From Clostridia bacterium (GTDB taxonomy: Bacteria; Bacillota; Clostridia; Christensenellales; CAG-138): a stretch of 64,000 nt of DNA. The stretch covers positions 16,723-80,722 of the forward strand of contig JAFSLH010000013.1 of the NCBI GenBank assembly GCA_017448545.1, written 5' to 3'. The notes under the pieces were generated by a model. It was not told the DNA's origin and ran no database searches. It saw only the letters and a program-made list of their open reading frames with translations. Positions 20,852 through 29,397 of the stretch are shown here, piece by piece; within the stretch, counting starts at the first letter, position 1; each line of letters begins with the position of its first letter. The translations under genes were made by a program, and so were the position numbers.

Positions 20852-20960
20852 GTTGTCGAAAAAGGTCCAGACCATTTTCGGCGAGTTTTATAACAATATA
20901 CCAGTAGGAAGGCGTTGTCTCTTTCCAGCTCTTGAAGCTGTTTTGAGACAACGCCTTGTT
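20852..20960. repeat. intergenic fold-back element related to the one at 63782
   Basis: The left part (20852-20888) closely resembles 63786-63820: both read G(T/C)TGTCG(A/C)AAAAGG, CAGACCATTT and CGGC. The right part is a long hairpin with perfect 13-base arms AAGGCGTTGTCTC (20909-20921) and GAGACAACGCCTT (20945-20957) and an inner CAGCT/AGCTG stem. It may also act as a terminator. A matching GTTTTGAGAC stands at the very end of the window. Confidence 0.6.
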
Positions 20961-21246
20961 TTATAGCGTCGGGGCAGCAAGAACGGGCGCGCAGCGTCCG
21001 TTCGGTAACGCGCCCGCGCCCTCGGCGCGGATCAGCGCGTTCGCGGAGAAATATCCTTGTTCAGCGCGCAGCGCCGTATCTGATCGGATTTCTCCGTATC
21101 GGATCGCCGCGTAGTATTGTTATATATGATAATGATAAATTTACAAATCTTTTTGTTGATATTCTTTCTTGATGTGATACTCTAAAAATGTATTATATAA
21201 ATGCTTCTCATGTTATAGGTCATATTATCAAAAGGGGACAACGATA

Positions 21247-23166
21247 ATGGCAAAAATGGAAGTAAAAACTGATCTCTGGGTTGCTTCTCAGTTGAATGAC
21301 TGCGGGATAAAGTTTGACGCGCAGGGCAGCGAAGTGAAAGAGATAAATGATGCACTGAAGTCCGCTTCAAAACGGGGAACCGGAAAAATAGGATATCCAG
21401 AATATGTAGCAGTGATTCATGATTTTGTTCTTATTATCGAAGATAAATCAGACACAAATAAGCACTGCAAATATACAGAATCGGGTTTGATAGATACACA
21501 AACGAAAGCTGTTACCGACTATGCGATAAATGGGGCATACTTCTACGCAAAGCATATTGCACAGAATAGTACTTTCAAAAAGCTGTTTGCCATTGGCGTT
21601 TCAGGTGATGCAAAGCATCATAAGATTACTCCGGTATATGTGGATGACCGCGAGGGATACATAGAATTAGACCCTGTTGAGTCTTTCACAATGTTCAACC
21701 GCCAAAATATTCATGAGTATTATCTGCGGAATGTTTTGAAAGAACAAACACCGGAGGAAAAAACAACAGCGCAAATATTAAAAGATGCTGCAGATTTACA
21801 TGAGTATTTACGTACATACGGATCTTTGAAAGATCAAGATAAGCCGTTGGTTGTTTCCGGAATATTGTTGGCATTGGATGAAATAAGCAGCGGTAGTTTC
21901 TCGATTGAATCCCTAACAGGGGATGATGTTGATACTGATGGCGACAAGATTTATGAAGCGATCAAAAAAAGAATGAAACGGTCAAATGTCGGACCGGATG
22001 CAAAGCGCGATAAGCTGATGAGCGAGTTTGCAATCATACGGACGAGTGCAAGGCTGAATGCGATTGACAACAAACTCGGCAAAACGCCGCTAAGATACTA
22101 CGCAGAATTTCTCAAGACCAATGTATTTGATAACATCAAGTATCGGTCAGCTTCCGAGGATTTTATAGGCCGTTTTTATGGCGAGTTCATGAGTTACTCC
22201 GGCGGGGATGGACAGTCGCTTGGTATTGTATTGACACCGGCGCATATCTGTGATCTGTTTTGTGAATTGCTTGATGTACAGCCAAATGATATTGTTCTGG
22301 ATCCATGCTGCGGTACGGCAGGATTTCTGGTTGCGGCAATGCATCACATGGTTTCTGCTGCTGATTCTGACGTAAAGAAAAAGAACATTCGCAAAAAGCA
22401 GCTTCATGGATATGAATTACAAAGCAATATGTTTGCGATCGCCTGTACAAACATGATTCTTCGCGACGACGGCAACAGCAACATTCAGTGTCAGGACTTC
22501 TTAAAACAAAATCCAGCGCAGGTACAGTTGAAAAGCGCTACGGTTGGCATGATGAACCCACCCTACTCTCAAGGGACGAAGAAAGACCCGTCACAGTACG
22601 AATTATCTTTCGTTGAGCATCTGCTTGACTCATTGACACCGGGAGCGCGGGCAGCGGTAATCGTTCCACAGTCCTCCATGACGGGTAAGACGAAAGACGA
22701 ACAGAAGTTCAAGGAGAGCATTATGAAACACCATACATTGGAGGGTGTTATCACTTGCAATACTGATACTTTCTATGGTGTCGGAACAAATCCCGTAATT
22801 GCCGTGTTTACCGCTCATGAACCGCATCTGGCGGATAAAGTTTGTAAATTTATTGATTTCCGGGATGACGGATATGAGGTCAGAGCGCATGTAGGCCTTG
22901 TTGAGGGTGACTCCGCAAAAGATAAGAAACAGCATCTTCTTGATGTCTGGTTCGGTCGTACAGAGGCACCAAGTAAGTTTTGTGTCGAGTCAACAGCGCA
23001 ATCCGATGACGAATGGCTGCACAGTTTTTATTACTTTAACGATGAAATACCGACGGAGTCAGATTTTGAGAAGGCCATCGGGGATTATCTCAGCTTTGAG
23101 TTCTCCATGGTGATGCAGAACCGTGAATATCTGTTTACAGGGGGTGATAAAGATGCTGAGGCTTGA
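21247..23166 (+). CDS. BcgI-like fused restriction endonuclease / N6-adenine DNA methyltransferase (A subunit)
   Basis: The 639-residue protein joins an N-terminal nuclease-like domain to a type I-style adenine methylase. Near the N-terminus P51-E52 and, 13 residues on, E65-D66-K67 (LIIEDKSD) form a PE...ExK nuclease signature. The methylase part has AdoMet motif I (VLDPCCGTAGF, from about residue 350) and catalytic NPPY (437-440). The size and the separate downstream specificity gene match the type IIB BcgI layout (a fused RM subunit of about 640 residues plus an S subunit of about 340), in which modification and cutting on both sides of a bipartite site come from one complex. There is no separate HsdR gene. 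The gene is visibly more AT-rich than its surroundings, suggesting transfer. An HsdM with a non-nuclease N-terminal domain is the alternative. Confidence 0.82.
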   Translation: MAKMEVKTDLWVASQLNDCGIKFDAQGSEVKEINDALKSASKRGTGKIGYPEYVAVIHDFVLIIEDKSDTNKHCKYTESGLIDTQTKAVTDYAINGAYFYAKHIAQNSTFKKLFAIGVSGDAKHHKITPVYVDDREGYIELDPVESFTMFNRQNIHEYYLRNVLKEQTPEEKTTAQILKDAADLHEYLRTYGSLKDQDKPLVVSGILLALDEISSGSFSIESLTGDDVDTDGDKIYEAIKKRMKRSNVGPDAKRDKLMSEFAIIRTSARLNAIDNKLGKTPLRYYAEFLKTNVFDNIKYRSASEDFIGRFYGEFMSYSGGDGQSLGIVLTPAHICDLFCELLDVQPNDIVLDPCCGTAGFLVAAMHHMVSAADSDVKKKNIRKKQLHGYELQSNMFAIACTNMILRDDGNSNIQCQDFLKQNPAQVQLKSATVGMMNPPYSQGTKKDPSQYELSFVEHLLDSLTPGARAAVIVPQSSMTGKTKDEQKFKESIMKHHTLEGVITCNTDTFYGVGTNPVIAVFTAHEPHLADKVCKFIDFRDDGYEVRAHVGLVEGDSAKDKKQHLLDVWFGRTEAPSKFCVESTAQSDDEWLHSFYYFNDEIPTESDFEKAIGDYLSFEFSMVMQNREYLFTGGDKDAEA

Positions 23167-24256
23167 TGACCGCGAGTGGAAAGTTTTTTCGTTAACTGGT
23201 AATAGCGGGTTGTTTCCAATTCATGCCACTAGTACCGGTATTGATGGAATTAAACTAAAAGACGGTGAAGATGTTGTTGTACCATATATAACCAGAACCG
23301 AAACAAATAACGGCGTCGCTAAGTTTATATCAGCGAAAAATCTGGAATTTGGAAAAGATGATGGTTGGTGCATCACTATTGGTCTTGATACGCAAACGGC
23401 ATATTGGCAACCATCAGATTTTGTTACAGGGCAGAACATTCATGTGCTTCGAAGCGACAAATTGACTTTTTACTCTTATCAGTTTTTAACAGTTATACTG
23501 CGTCAGCAGATGAAAAGTAAGTTTAACTGGGGCGGTAATGGGGCTACACTGGGGCGTTTGAAGAAATTGAAAATCATGCTTCCTGCTGCAAACGACGGCC
23601 AGCCTGATTATCTGTTCATGGAAGATTATGTTCGTGAATTGATGTCTGCCAAGAGAGAACAGTATCGACATTTTATTGAGGAACGACTGAAATCTATTGG
23701 GTTAGACGGTGCTAATCGGGGGGGGTACAGTGAAGCCCTGAAATCACATAAATGGCAGTCATTTCGCATTGACACTGTTTTCAATATCCTGCCGGGTAAG
23801 CGTTTGGTCGCTGCTGATTCCACCCCGGGCGACAGACCATTTATCGGAGCGCTGGATAACAGCAATGGAGTAGCCCGTTTTGTCAGTGACAAAAACGAGT
23901 CACTAGACAAGAATGTGCTTGGTGTGAATTACAATGGAAACGGTATGGTGATTGGATTTTATCATCCTTATGAGTGCATTTTCTCCGACGATGTAAAGCG
24001 TTTTCATCTAAAGGATTGGGAAGACGATCCGTTCGTTTTGTTGTTCATGAAAACCGCCATTCTGATGCAAAAGCAAAAGTTTGGATACCTCTATAAGTTC
24101 AATGCAGACAGAATGGCGCATACCAGTATCATGCTTCCTGTTAACGACGCAGGTAAGCCGGATTATGACTTTATGGAGATGTTCGGCAGAAAGATGATGT
24201 CGAGAAAATATAAGCAGTATTTGTCGTTTCTTTGCGACGTGCATATTGGCGCTTAG
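23153..24256 (+). CDS. type I/IIB restriction-modification specificity subunit (BcgIB/HsdS-like)
   Basis: This 367-residue DNA-recognition subunit has two target-recognition halves. The first begins at the N-terminus (DREWKVFSL, LFPIHAT) and the second after about residue 185 (HKWQSFRIDTVFNI, PGKRL). Each ends in a similar segment (DGQPDYLFMEDYVRELM versus AGKPDYDFMEMFGRKMM) that would be the spacer helix. I chose the ATG at 23153, which follows GGGGGTGAT and overlaps the methylase end by 14 bases, so the two are translationally coupled. An upstream in-frame GTG at 23123 is less likely. It should set the sequence for both cutting and methylation by the fused partner. Confidence 0.88.
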   Translation: MLRLDDREWKVFSLTGNSGLFPIHATSTGIDGIKLKDGEDVVVPYITRTETNNGVAKFISAKNLEFGKDDGWCITIGLDTQTAYWQPSDFVTGQNIHVLRSDKLTFYSYQFLTVILRQQMKSKFNWGGNGATLGRLKKLKIMLPAANDGQPDYLFMEDYVRELMSAKREQYRHFIEERLKSIGLDGANRGGYSEALKSHKWQSFRIDTVFNILPGKRLVAADSTPGDRPFIGALDNSNGVARFVSDKNESLDKNVLGVNYNGNGMVIGFYHPYECIFSDDVKRFHLKDWEDDPFVLLFMKTAILMQKQKFGYLYKFNADRMAHTSIMLPVNDAGKPDYDFMEMFGRKMMSRKYKQYLSFLCDVHIGA

Positions 24257-24276
24257 ATTTAAGCCAAGGGAAATTA

Positions 24277-24453
24277 GAGCCTGTGAAAAAAAGTCTGTAA
24301 ATAGATGAAAAGATCGGCCTTCTGTGATAAGATAAAAAACATCATAGGAGGCCGAAATATATGGCAAACAAGAAAAAAGAGTATTACAAGCCCGGACCCA
24401 TGACGGAAGCTGAAAAACGAAAAAATATAAAACAAGATCGCAGAAAATGTTAA
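24277..24453 (+). mobile_element. truncated IS256-family insertion sequence (left end only)
   Basis: GAGCCTGTGAAAAAAAGTCT at 24277 looks like an IS256-family terminal inverted repeat. It is followed by the usual short leader, AGGAGG and a transposase start. The body and right end of the element are absent. It sits directly after the restriction-modification genes, at the edge of the AT-rich island. Confidence 0.65.
24361..24453 (+). pseudogene. IS256-type transposase, N-terminal fragment
   Basis: Thirty codons remain, starting at ATG 24361 after TAGGAGG. MANKKKEYYKPGPMTE is typical of clostridial IS256 (Mutator-type) transposases; after about residue 18 the match fades and a stop follows. 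The catalytic DDE domain is absent, so it is non-functional. Confidence 0.7.
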
Positions 24454-24558
24454 AACAAAAATACAGAAAAAACTAAAATAAAAGTTGCGAAATAATATTA
24501 TTTGAAGCAGAAAAAGATAAAATAACGGTCGAATATCATCTGAATCTAACATTTAAGG

Positions 24559-24600
24559 AGCCGTTAAGAAACGCGAAAGGGAATCTTAACGGCTTCTTTT
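24559..24600 (+). terminator. intrinsic terminator after the RM/IS region
   Basis: AGCCGTTAAGA (24559-24569) pairs with TCTTAACGGCT (24584-24594) and TCTTTT follows. It insulates the repressor promoter downstream from the RM operon. The AT-rich stretch between 24454 and 24558 shows nothing else recognisable. Confidence 0.85.
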
Positions 24601-24626
24601 ATTGCCGTCATATCACAGTTTCCAAC

Positions 24627-24640
24627 ATTTGTAAACAAAT
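24627..24640 (+). promoter_or_regulatory. candidate repressor operator ATTTGT-AA-ACAAAT
   Basis: A 14-base inverted repeat lies just upstream of the -35 box of the repressor gene, a position suited to autoregulation by the XRE-type repressor encoded next. No other copy was searched for. Confidence 0.4.
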
Positions 24641-24649
24641 TATTGGTTC

Positions 24650-24678
24650 TTTACAATACAGTTTTCATGTGTTATAAT
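24650..24678 (+). promoter_or_regulatory. sigma-A promoter of the repressor-polymerase cassette
   Basis: TTTACA (24650-24655), 17 bases, TATAAT (24673-24678). The next gene start is 24746, after AGGAGC. Confidence 0.8.
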
Positions 24679-24745
24679 ACAAAAAAAGATCGTGGCGCGG
24701 TATCGGCGCACGAAAGGAACGTTTGATTGATCGGAGGACAGGAGC

Positions 24746-25588
24746 ATGGCAAGAAGAAGCGCGGATTCATGGACGAGCGGGAAAAGCGGCTTGATCGATA
24801 TGCGGACGGGCGAAGCGGCGAGCGCGCCGGCAATCCCCGTGATTTGCGAGCGCATCCGCTATTACCGGAAGCAGCGGAACCTGATGCAGAAGGAGCTCGG
24901 CGCGCGGATCGGCGTGTCCGGGAACGCGGTCGCGAATTGGGAAGCCGGGCGTACAAGGCCGGACATCTTTCTGATCCCCGCGATCTGTGACGCGCTCGGC
25001 ATCTCGTTTGCCGAGCTGTTCGGCATGGACGCGCCGAATCTCGAGATGACGGAACGGGAAAAGAGGCTGGTGCGGCAATACCGCCTGCTGGATCAGGAAC
25101 ACATGTACACGGTCGATTCCCTGATACAGACGCTGCTGACGGTGCAGGAAGCGCGAAAGGAGACGCGAAAGATCGTGCAGCTGCCGCTGTACGGCAAGTC
25201 GCTGGCGGCCGGGTTCGGCGATCCGTCCGAGTTCGAAAGCGATTCGGAGCCGATCCGCCTGTATGCGTCCCCCGCCGTTTTGCAGGCGGACTGCGTTTTC
25301 AAGGTCAACGGCGACAGTATGGAGCCGCAGTACCACAGCGGCGATCTGGTGCTGGTCAAACGGATTCCGGACGGGTCCCCGCTGCAGTTCGGCGAAGTCG
25401 GCGCTTTCATTGTCGGGAACGAGCTGTACATCAAGGAATACCGGGAAGACGGGCTGCATTCGCTGAATCCGAAGTATCCGGTCATGCGATTCGACGGGGA
25501 TACGAACGTGTATCTGGTCGGGCGCGTGCTCGGCGTCGCGGAGCCGGGTGCCGTTGCGGAGGACGATCCGCTGCTTTGGAAGAAATGA
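24746..25588 (+). CDS. XRE-type repressor with S24 self-cleaving peptidase domain (LexA/CI-like)
   Basis: 280 residues. An N-terminal helix-turn-helix (about 33-90: MQKELGARIGVSGNAVANWE) is joined to a C-terminal S24 domain. The catalytic serine lies in GDSMEP (Ser191) and the lysine in YIKEY (Lys230); LAAG (Ala155-Gly156) fits the usual Ala-Gly self-cleavage site. In this family RecA filaments trigger self-cleavage and release promoters after DNA damage. It leads a co-directional run with a Y-family polymerase, which supports a damage-response role rather than a prophage switch; no phage genes are nearby. ATG 24746 follows GGACAGGAGC. The region upstream of the HTH (about 30 residues) is unusual for the family and may be disordered. 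Confidence 0.88.
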   Translation: MARRSADSWTSGKSGLIDMRTGEAASAPAIPVICERIRYYRKQRNLMQKELGARIGVSGNAVANWEAGRTRPDIFLIPAICDALGISFAELFGMDAPNLEMTEREKRLVRQYRLLDQEHMYTVDSLIQTLLTVQEARKETRKIVQLPLYGKSLAAGFGDPSEFESDSEPIRLYASPAVLQADCVFKVNGDSMEPQYHSGDLVLVKRIPDGSPLQFGEVGAFIVGNELYIKEYREDGLHSLNPKYPVMRFDGDTNVYLVGRVLGVAEPGAVAEDDPLLWKK

Positions 25589-25597
25589 GGAATCCCG

Positions 25598-25789
25598 ATG
25601 GAAAAACGGATCACGCTGAAAGAGCCCGTACAGACCATGCCGGGCGGAACGGACGCGGAAAAGCGGCATTTGCTGTATTTGCAGCAGAAGGAAACGCTGG
25701 ACGCCTTTTTGCAAAGGGGCGCGCTGTCTAAGGCGCAGTACGACAAGAGTCTGCATGATTTGCGGGAGAAAATGCACGAATCGGAGTAA
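25598..25789 (+). CDS. small charged protein between repressor and polymerase (SHOCT-like)
   Basis: 63 residues, starting 9 bases after the repressor stop with GAGG upstream. The C-terminal half (LDAFLQRGALSKAQYDKSLHDL) resembles the short SHOCT-type helical oligomerisation motif often found at C-termini. It is placed between repressor and translesion polymerase, so it is probably co-transcribed; its function is unknown. Confidence 0.75.
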   Translation: MEKRITLKEPVQTMPGGTDAEKRHLLYLQQKETLDAFLQRGALSKAQYDKSLHDLREKMHESE

Positions 25790-25803
25790 GGAGCGTGAGG
25801 AAC

Positions 25804-27111
25804 ATGGATGCGTCGCAGCGGTACTATCTCTGTATCGACGGCAAGTGTTTCTATGCTTCCATTGAGTGTGCGGAACGCGGGTTAAACCCCTTTGAAACGA
25901 ATCTCGTCGTCGCCGATCCGTCGCGCGGCAAGAACGCGCTGTGTCTGGCGATCAGTCCGCACCTGAAATCGCTCGGCGTGCACAATCGCTGTCGGCTGTC
26001 CGATATTCCGAAGGATATTCCCTATGAAATCGCCCTGCCCCGGATGCAGCTGTATGTGGACTACTGTGCCGATATCTACGCGCTGTACCTCGACTACCTC
26101 GCGCCGGAAGACATTCACGTCTATTCGATCGACGAAGCGTTCATTGATATCTCCAAATATCCGCAGTACTGCCGCGATCCGAAGGGGTTTGCGAAGTTTT
26201 TGATGGACGAGATTCTGAACAAGCTGCACATACCGACGACCGCCGGCGTCGGCACGAATCTGTACCTGGCGAAGATCGCGCTGGACCTCACCGCAAAGAA
26301 AGCGAAGGACCACATCGGGTTCCTGACGGAAGAACTGTTCCGGGAACAGCTTTGGGATCACGCGCCGCTCACGGACTTTTGGGGCATTGCGCACGGGACG
26401 GCGGCACGGCTTGCCAAGCGCAACATCTTTACGATGCGCGACATCGCCCACGCGCCGGAAGAAATGCTGTACCGCACCTTCGGGATCAACGCGGAGCTGA
26501 TGATCGACCATGCGTGGGGCCGGGAATCGTGCCGGATGGAGGACATCAAGAGCTACCGCAGCAAGAGCCACTCCGTTTCGTTCACGCAGATCCTTCCCCG
26601 CGACTATTACTATGACGAAGCGGAGATCGTGCTGGCGGAGATGGCGATCCACGGCTGTCTGGAGCTGTACAAGCGAAAGGTGATTACAAAGACGGTCTGC
26701 ATCTTTGTCGGCTACTCGCGCAACGAATCGTATCCGGCCGCCAAGGCGACGATCAAGCTGCCGTATGCGACGCAGCTCAGCTCGATCATTGAACCGCTTG
26801 TGAAAGAGAAGTATCGGGAAATCGTGGCCCGCAGCCTGATGATCCGGCACCTCGGGATCGCGTTTGCCGACGTGCACTACGAGGGCTGCGAGGGCTACGA
26901 CCTGTTCACCGACTGGGCGGCGGTGGACAAAGAGAAGGCGGCGGAACGCGCGGTTCTGGAGATTCGGGACCGGTTCGGCAAGAACGCGGTGCTGCGCGGC
27001 ATTAACCTGAAAACGGTCGGAACGCAGCGGGAACGGAACGGTTTTATCGGAGGGCACAGAGCAGGCTATGATGATGCGAGAGCAGAGGGCGAAACAGTTC
27101 GCCCCGTTTGA
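25804..27111 (+). CDS. Y-family DNA polymerase (UmuC/DinB-type translesion polymerase)
   Basis: 435 residues. The palm begins YYLCIDGKCFYASIEC, with the first metal-binding Asp in CIDG; the second acidic cluster is SIDEAFID. A little-finger-like C-terminal part follows, with no clamp-binding motif that I can identify confidently. It would copy past damaged bases. I chose ATG 25804 over the GTG at 25795 because AAGGAG then has normal spacing. It overlaps the YolD-like gene by 44 bases, the arrangement of UvrX-YolD pairs in Bacillus. It is probably induced when the upstream S24 repressor is cleaved. Confidence 0.9.
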   Translation: MDASQRYYLCIDGKCFYASIECAERGLNPFETNLVVADPSRGKNALCLAISPHLKSLGVHNRCRLSDIPKDIPYEIALPRMQLYVDYCADIYALYLDYLAPEDIHVYSIDEAFIDISKYPQYCRDPKGFAKFLMDEILNKLHIPTTAGVGTNLYLAKIALDLTAKKAKDHIGFLTEELFREQLWDHAPLTDFWGIAHGTAARLAKRNIFTMRDIAHAPEEMLYRTFGINAELMIDHAWGRESCRMEDIKSYRSKSHSVSFTQILPRDYYYDEAEIVLAEMAIHGCLELYKRKVITKTVCIFVGYSRNESYPAAKATIKLPYATQLSSIIEPLVKEKYREIVARSLMIRHLGIAFADVHYEGCEGYDLFTDWAAVDKEKAAERAVLEIRDRFGKNAVLRGINLKTVGTQRERNGFIGGHRAGYDDARAEGETVRPV

Positions 27112-27388
27112 CGCGATGAAGGGGCTCGCGGAAGCCCTGCGGGATCGGGAGGAACGCCATTCCCGCGTCCCGAAACACGGAATATCTGAGGAAGATCGCG
27201 AGCAGATCAACGAAACGCTCCGCAAGGTCGAGAAGGGCTCGAAGGTCTTTCTTTCCTACTATGCCGACTTTCACGACCGGGAGCGCTCCGGTATCGTCAC
27301 CGAGATCAACCGTCCCTACCGATTTCTTCGCGTGGACGACGAGAAGATTTGCTTTGAGGATTTGTACGCGATCTGCGCGATCGGATAA
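27068..27388 (+). CDS. YolD-like protein
   Basis: 106 residues; REQRAKQFAPFDAMKGLAEAL at the start and SGIVTEINRPYRFLRVDDEKI near the end are the usual YolD-like signature. YolD proteins accompany Y-family polymerases and are thought to be small partners of them (a UmuD-like role has been proposed). The start overlaps the polymerase 3' end, implying coupled translation. Three consecutive ATG codons open the frame and the ribosome site is weak. Confidence 0.85.
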   Translation: MMMREQRAKQFAPFDAMKGLAEALRDREERHSRVPKHGISEEDREQINETLRKVEKGSKVFLSYYADFHDRERSGIVTEINRPYRFLRVDDEKICFEDLYAICAIG

Positions 27389-27429
27389 ACACGGCAGAAA
27401 AACAGCATGGACCGGGAGGAAGGAAAACG

Positions 27430-28296
27430 ATGCACTTTGTCGATGCGAAAGCTGCGCTGAGCCGGCCGAACGGCCTGAACATCTATCGCGGGTGCGCGCA
27501 CGGCTGCGTTTACTGTGACAGCAGAAGCACGTGTTATCAGTTTACCCATCCGTTCGAGGATATCGAAGTCAAGCAGAACACGCCGGCGCTTTTGGAAGCG
27601 CTGCTGCAGAAGAAGCGGCAGAAGATCGTGATCTCGACGGGTTCGATGAGCGATCCCTATCAGCCGTGCGAGAAGGAGTTGAAACTGACGCGGCGGTTTT
27701 TGGAACTGATCGATCAATACGGCTTCGGCGCATCGGTCCACACAAAATCCGATCTTGTTTTACGGGATATCGACCTGTTTGAGAGCATCAACCGCAAGAC
27801 AAAAAGCGTTCTGCAGATGACGTTGACAGTCGCCGACGAAGGATTGAGCCGCATTCTGGAACCCAACGTCTGCACGACCGCACGCCGGTACGAAGTATTG
27901 AAAGCGTTTCAAAAGAGGGGCGTCCCCACGGTCGTCTGGATGACGCCGATCCTGCCGTTTCTGACCGACACGGAGGAAAATCTCAGAGCCATCCTCGACT
28001 GTTGCTTTGACGCGGGCGTGAAGGGAATCGTCTGCTGGAACGCGGGCATGACCTTGCGGAGCGGCGATCGGGAATACTATTACCGCGCGCTGGATCGGCA
28101 TTTTCCGGGGCTGTCCGGGCGTTACCGCAGGCAGTACGGCGACGCGTATGAAGTCAACAGTCCGGATAACGAGCGGCTGATGCGGATCTTTCATGCCGAA
28201 TGTGAAAAGCATCGCGTGATCCATGATCCGGACGAATGCTTTCGCTATATTGCCGAGATTGCGGACCGGCAAACACAGCTCCCCTTATTTGAATGA
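27430..28296 (+). CDS. SPL-family radical SAM protein
   Basis: 288 residues. The radical SAM cluster motif CAHGCVYC (CxxxCxxC) lies at about residue 24-31, followed by the STGSMSDPYQP segment typical of the spore-photoproduct-lyase / Rv2578c-like family. It starts after GGGAGGAAGG, 41 bases beyond yolD, and so belongs to the damage-response run. True spore photoproduct lyase repairs UV thymine dimers, but this branch has no confirmed substrate. The C-terminus ends LPLFE. A role in repair is inferred from family and neighbours. Confidence 0.85.
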   Translation: MHFVDAKAALSRPNGLNIYRGCAHGCVYCDSRSTCYQFTHPFEDIEVKQNTPALLEALLQKKRQKIVISTGSMSDPYQPCEKELKLTRRFLELIDQYGFGASVHTKSDLVLRDIDLFESINRKTKSVLQMTLTVADEGLSRILEPNVCTTARRYEVLKAFQKRGVPTVVWMTPILPFLTDTEENLRAILDCCFDAGVKGIVCWNAGMTLRSGDREYYYRALDRHFPGLSGRYRRQYGDAYEVNSPDNERLMRIFHAECEKHRVIHDPDECFRYIAEIADRQTQLPLFE

Positions 28297-28411
28297 ACCG
28301 TCAACGATACCGATAACAGCTTTGTCTTACCGCCGTCAAAAGCCATCCCTTGCGGATGGTTATTCCGCGTGCGGCAAACGGGAACTGCCGCTGCAAAACG
28401 AATTACGCGAA

Positions 28412-29221
28412 TCAGTTGCTTTCCAGGAAATCGAAGACGCGCCGGTTGAAGTCGGGGGCTTCCTCGAAGGCGGCGTGACCGAGGCCCGGATAAACGAACA
28501 GATCGCTGTTGGCGATACGATTGTGAAGAATATGGGAGGCCTCAACGCCGACCGTCCTGTCCTGTTCGCCCGCAAGGATCAGCGTCGGACATGGAATCTT
28601 TTCAAGATCGGAAAGCGCGTCGAACTGCAGGATCGCGTCGGCGTTGCGGAAAAAGCGCTCGTATGTTTTCGGCTTGCCGAGCAGGCCGATCAGCGGATAG
28701 AGCTTGCGCATTTTCTTCAGCCGCGCTTCCGAATAGCTGTTCTCCGCCGTGTCGATCATCAGCTCCCTGTGCGCGCCCCGCTGCGCCATATCGACCCAGC
28801 GGGAGACGTTCGCCGCGATCATCGGACTGCTGCACGGCGCGGTCACGGCAAGGACGAGCTTTTCCACGCGTTCGGGATGGTCGATCGCAAGATACTGCGC
28901 GATCATGCCGCCCTGCGAAACGCCCATCACGCACGCGCGGTCGATCCCGAGCGTTTTCAGTACCGTCGCCTGATCCTCCGCCATCCCGCGGATGGAATAC
29001 CCCGCGGGCATTTTCTCTTTGCGGCTGAACAAATATACCGTGTAGCGGTCGAAAAACAGCCGGTACGGGCCGGCAAGCAGCGCCGCCTTCCCCTGCACCG
29101 TCGCCAAGCCGTCCGAAAGCCCCGGCAGCAGCACCAGCGCCTTTTTGCCGGTTCCGAACGACGCATACCGCATGACCGTATCGCCGATCTCTGCAATTCC
29201 GTTTCTTGCGTTTCCGAACAT
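28412..29221 (-). CDS. alpha/beta hydrolase
   Basis: 269 residues with the alpha/beta-hydrolase layout: an early LLPGLSDG segment for the oxyanion hole, nucleophile elbow GVSQGG (about residue 140-145), an acidic residue in LILAGEQDRTVG and a catalytic His in PGLGHAAFE near the end. No signal peptide, so cytoplasmic. ATG follows GGGAGGGAGAAC. It is convergent with the radical SAM gene and stands alone; the substrate cannot be told. Confidence 0.85.
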   Translation of the reverse strand: MFGNARNGIAEIGDTVMRYASFGTGKKALVLLPGLSDGLATVQGKAALLAGPYRLFFDRYTVYLFSRKEKMPAGYSIRGMAEDQATVLKTLGIDRACVMGVSQGGMIAQYLAIDHPERVEKLVLAVTAPCSSPMIAANVSRWVDMAQRGAHRELMIDTAENSYSEARLKKMRKLYPLIGLLGKPKTYERFFRNADAILQFDALSDLEKIPCPTLILAGEQDRTVGVEASHILHNRIANSDLFVYPGLGHAAFEEAPDFNRRVFDFLESN

Positions 29222-29397
29222 CGTTCTCCCTCCCCATGTACTGCTGTCATTTTACCGCATCTGTTCCGGTTTGGGAATGAAAACTTCCCGCCCCCTGTCA
29301 GCGATGCGTCAGAGCAGCCGGTTCCGGCCCTCCGGCAGCGCCGGATGACCGTCTGCATATTTGCTGTGAAAGCGCTCCGCGGTTTCCCGGTCGGAGA

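Noticed and set aside
24746-25588. Prophage immunity repressor
   Set aside because: The domains fit a phage CI, but no integrase, structural or lysis genes are nearby and the neighbours are repair genes.
25882-27225. 447-residue minus-strand frame
   Set aside because: Antisense of the Y-family polymerase; no ribosome site and no recognisable domain.
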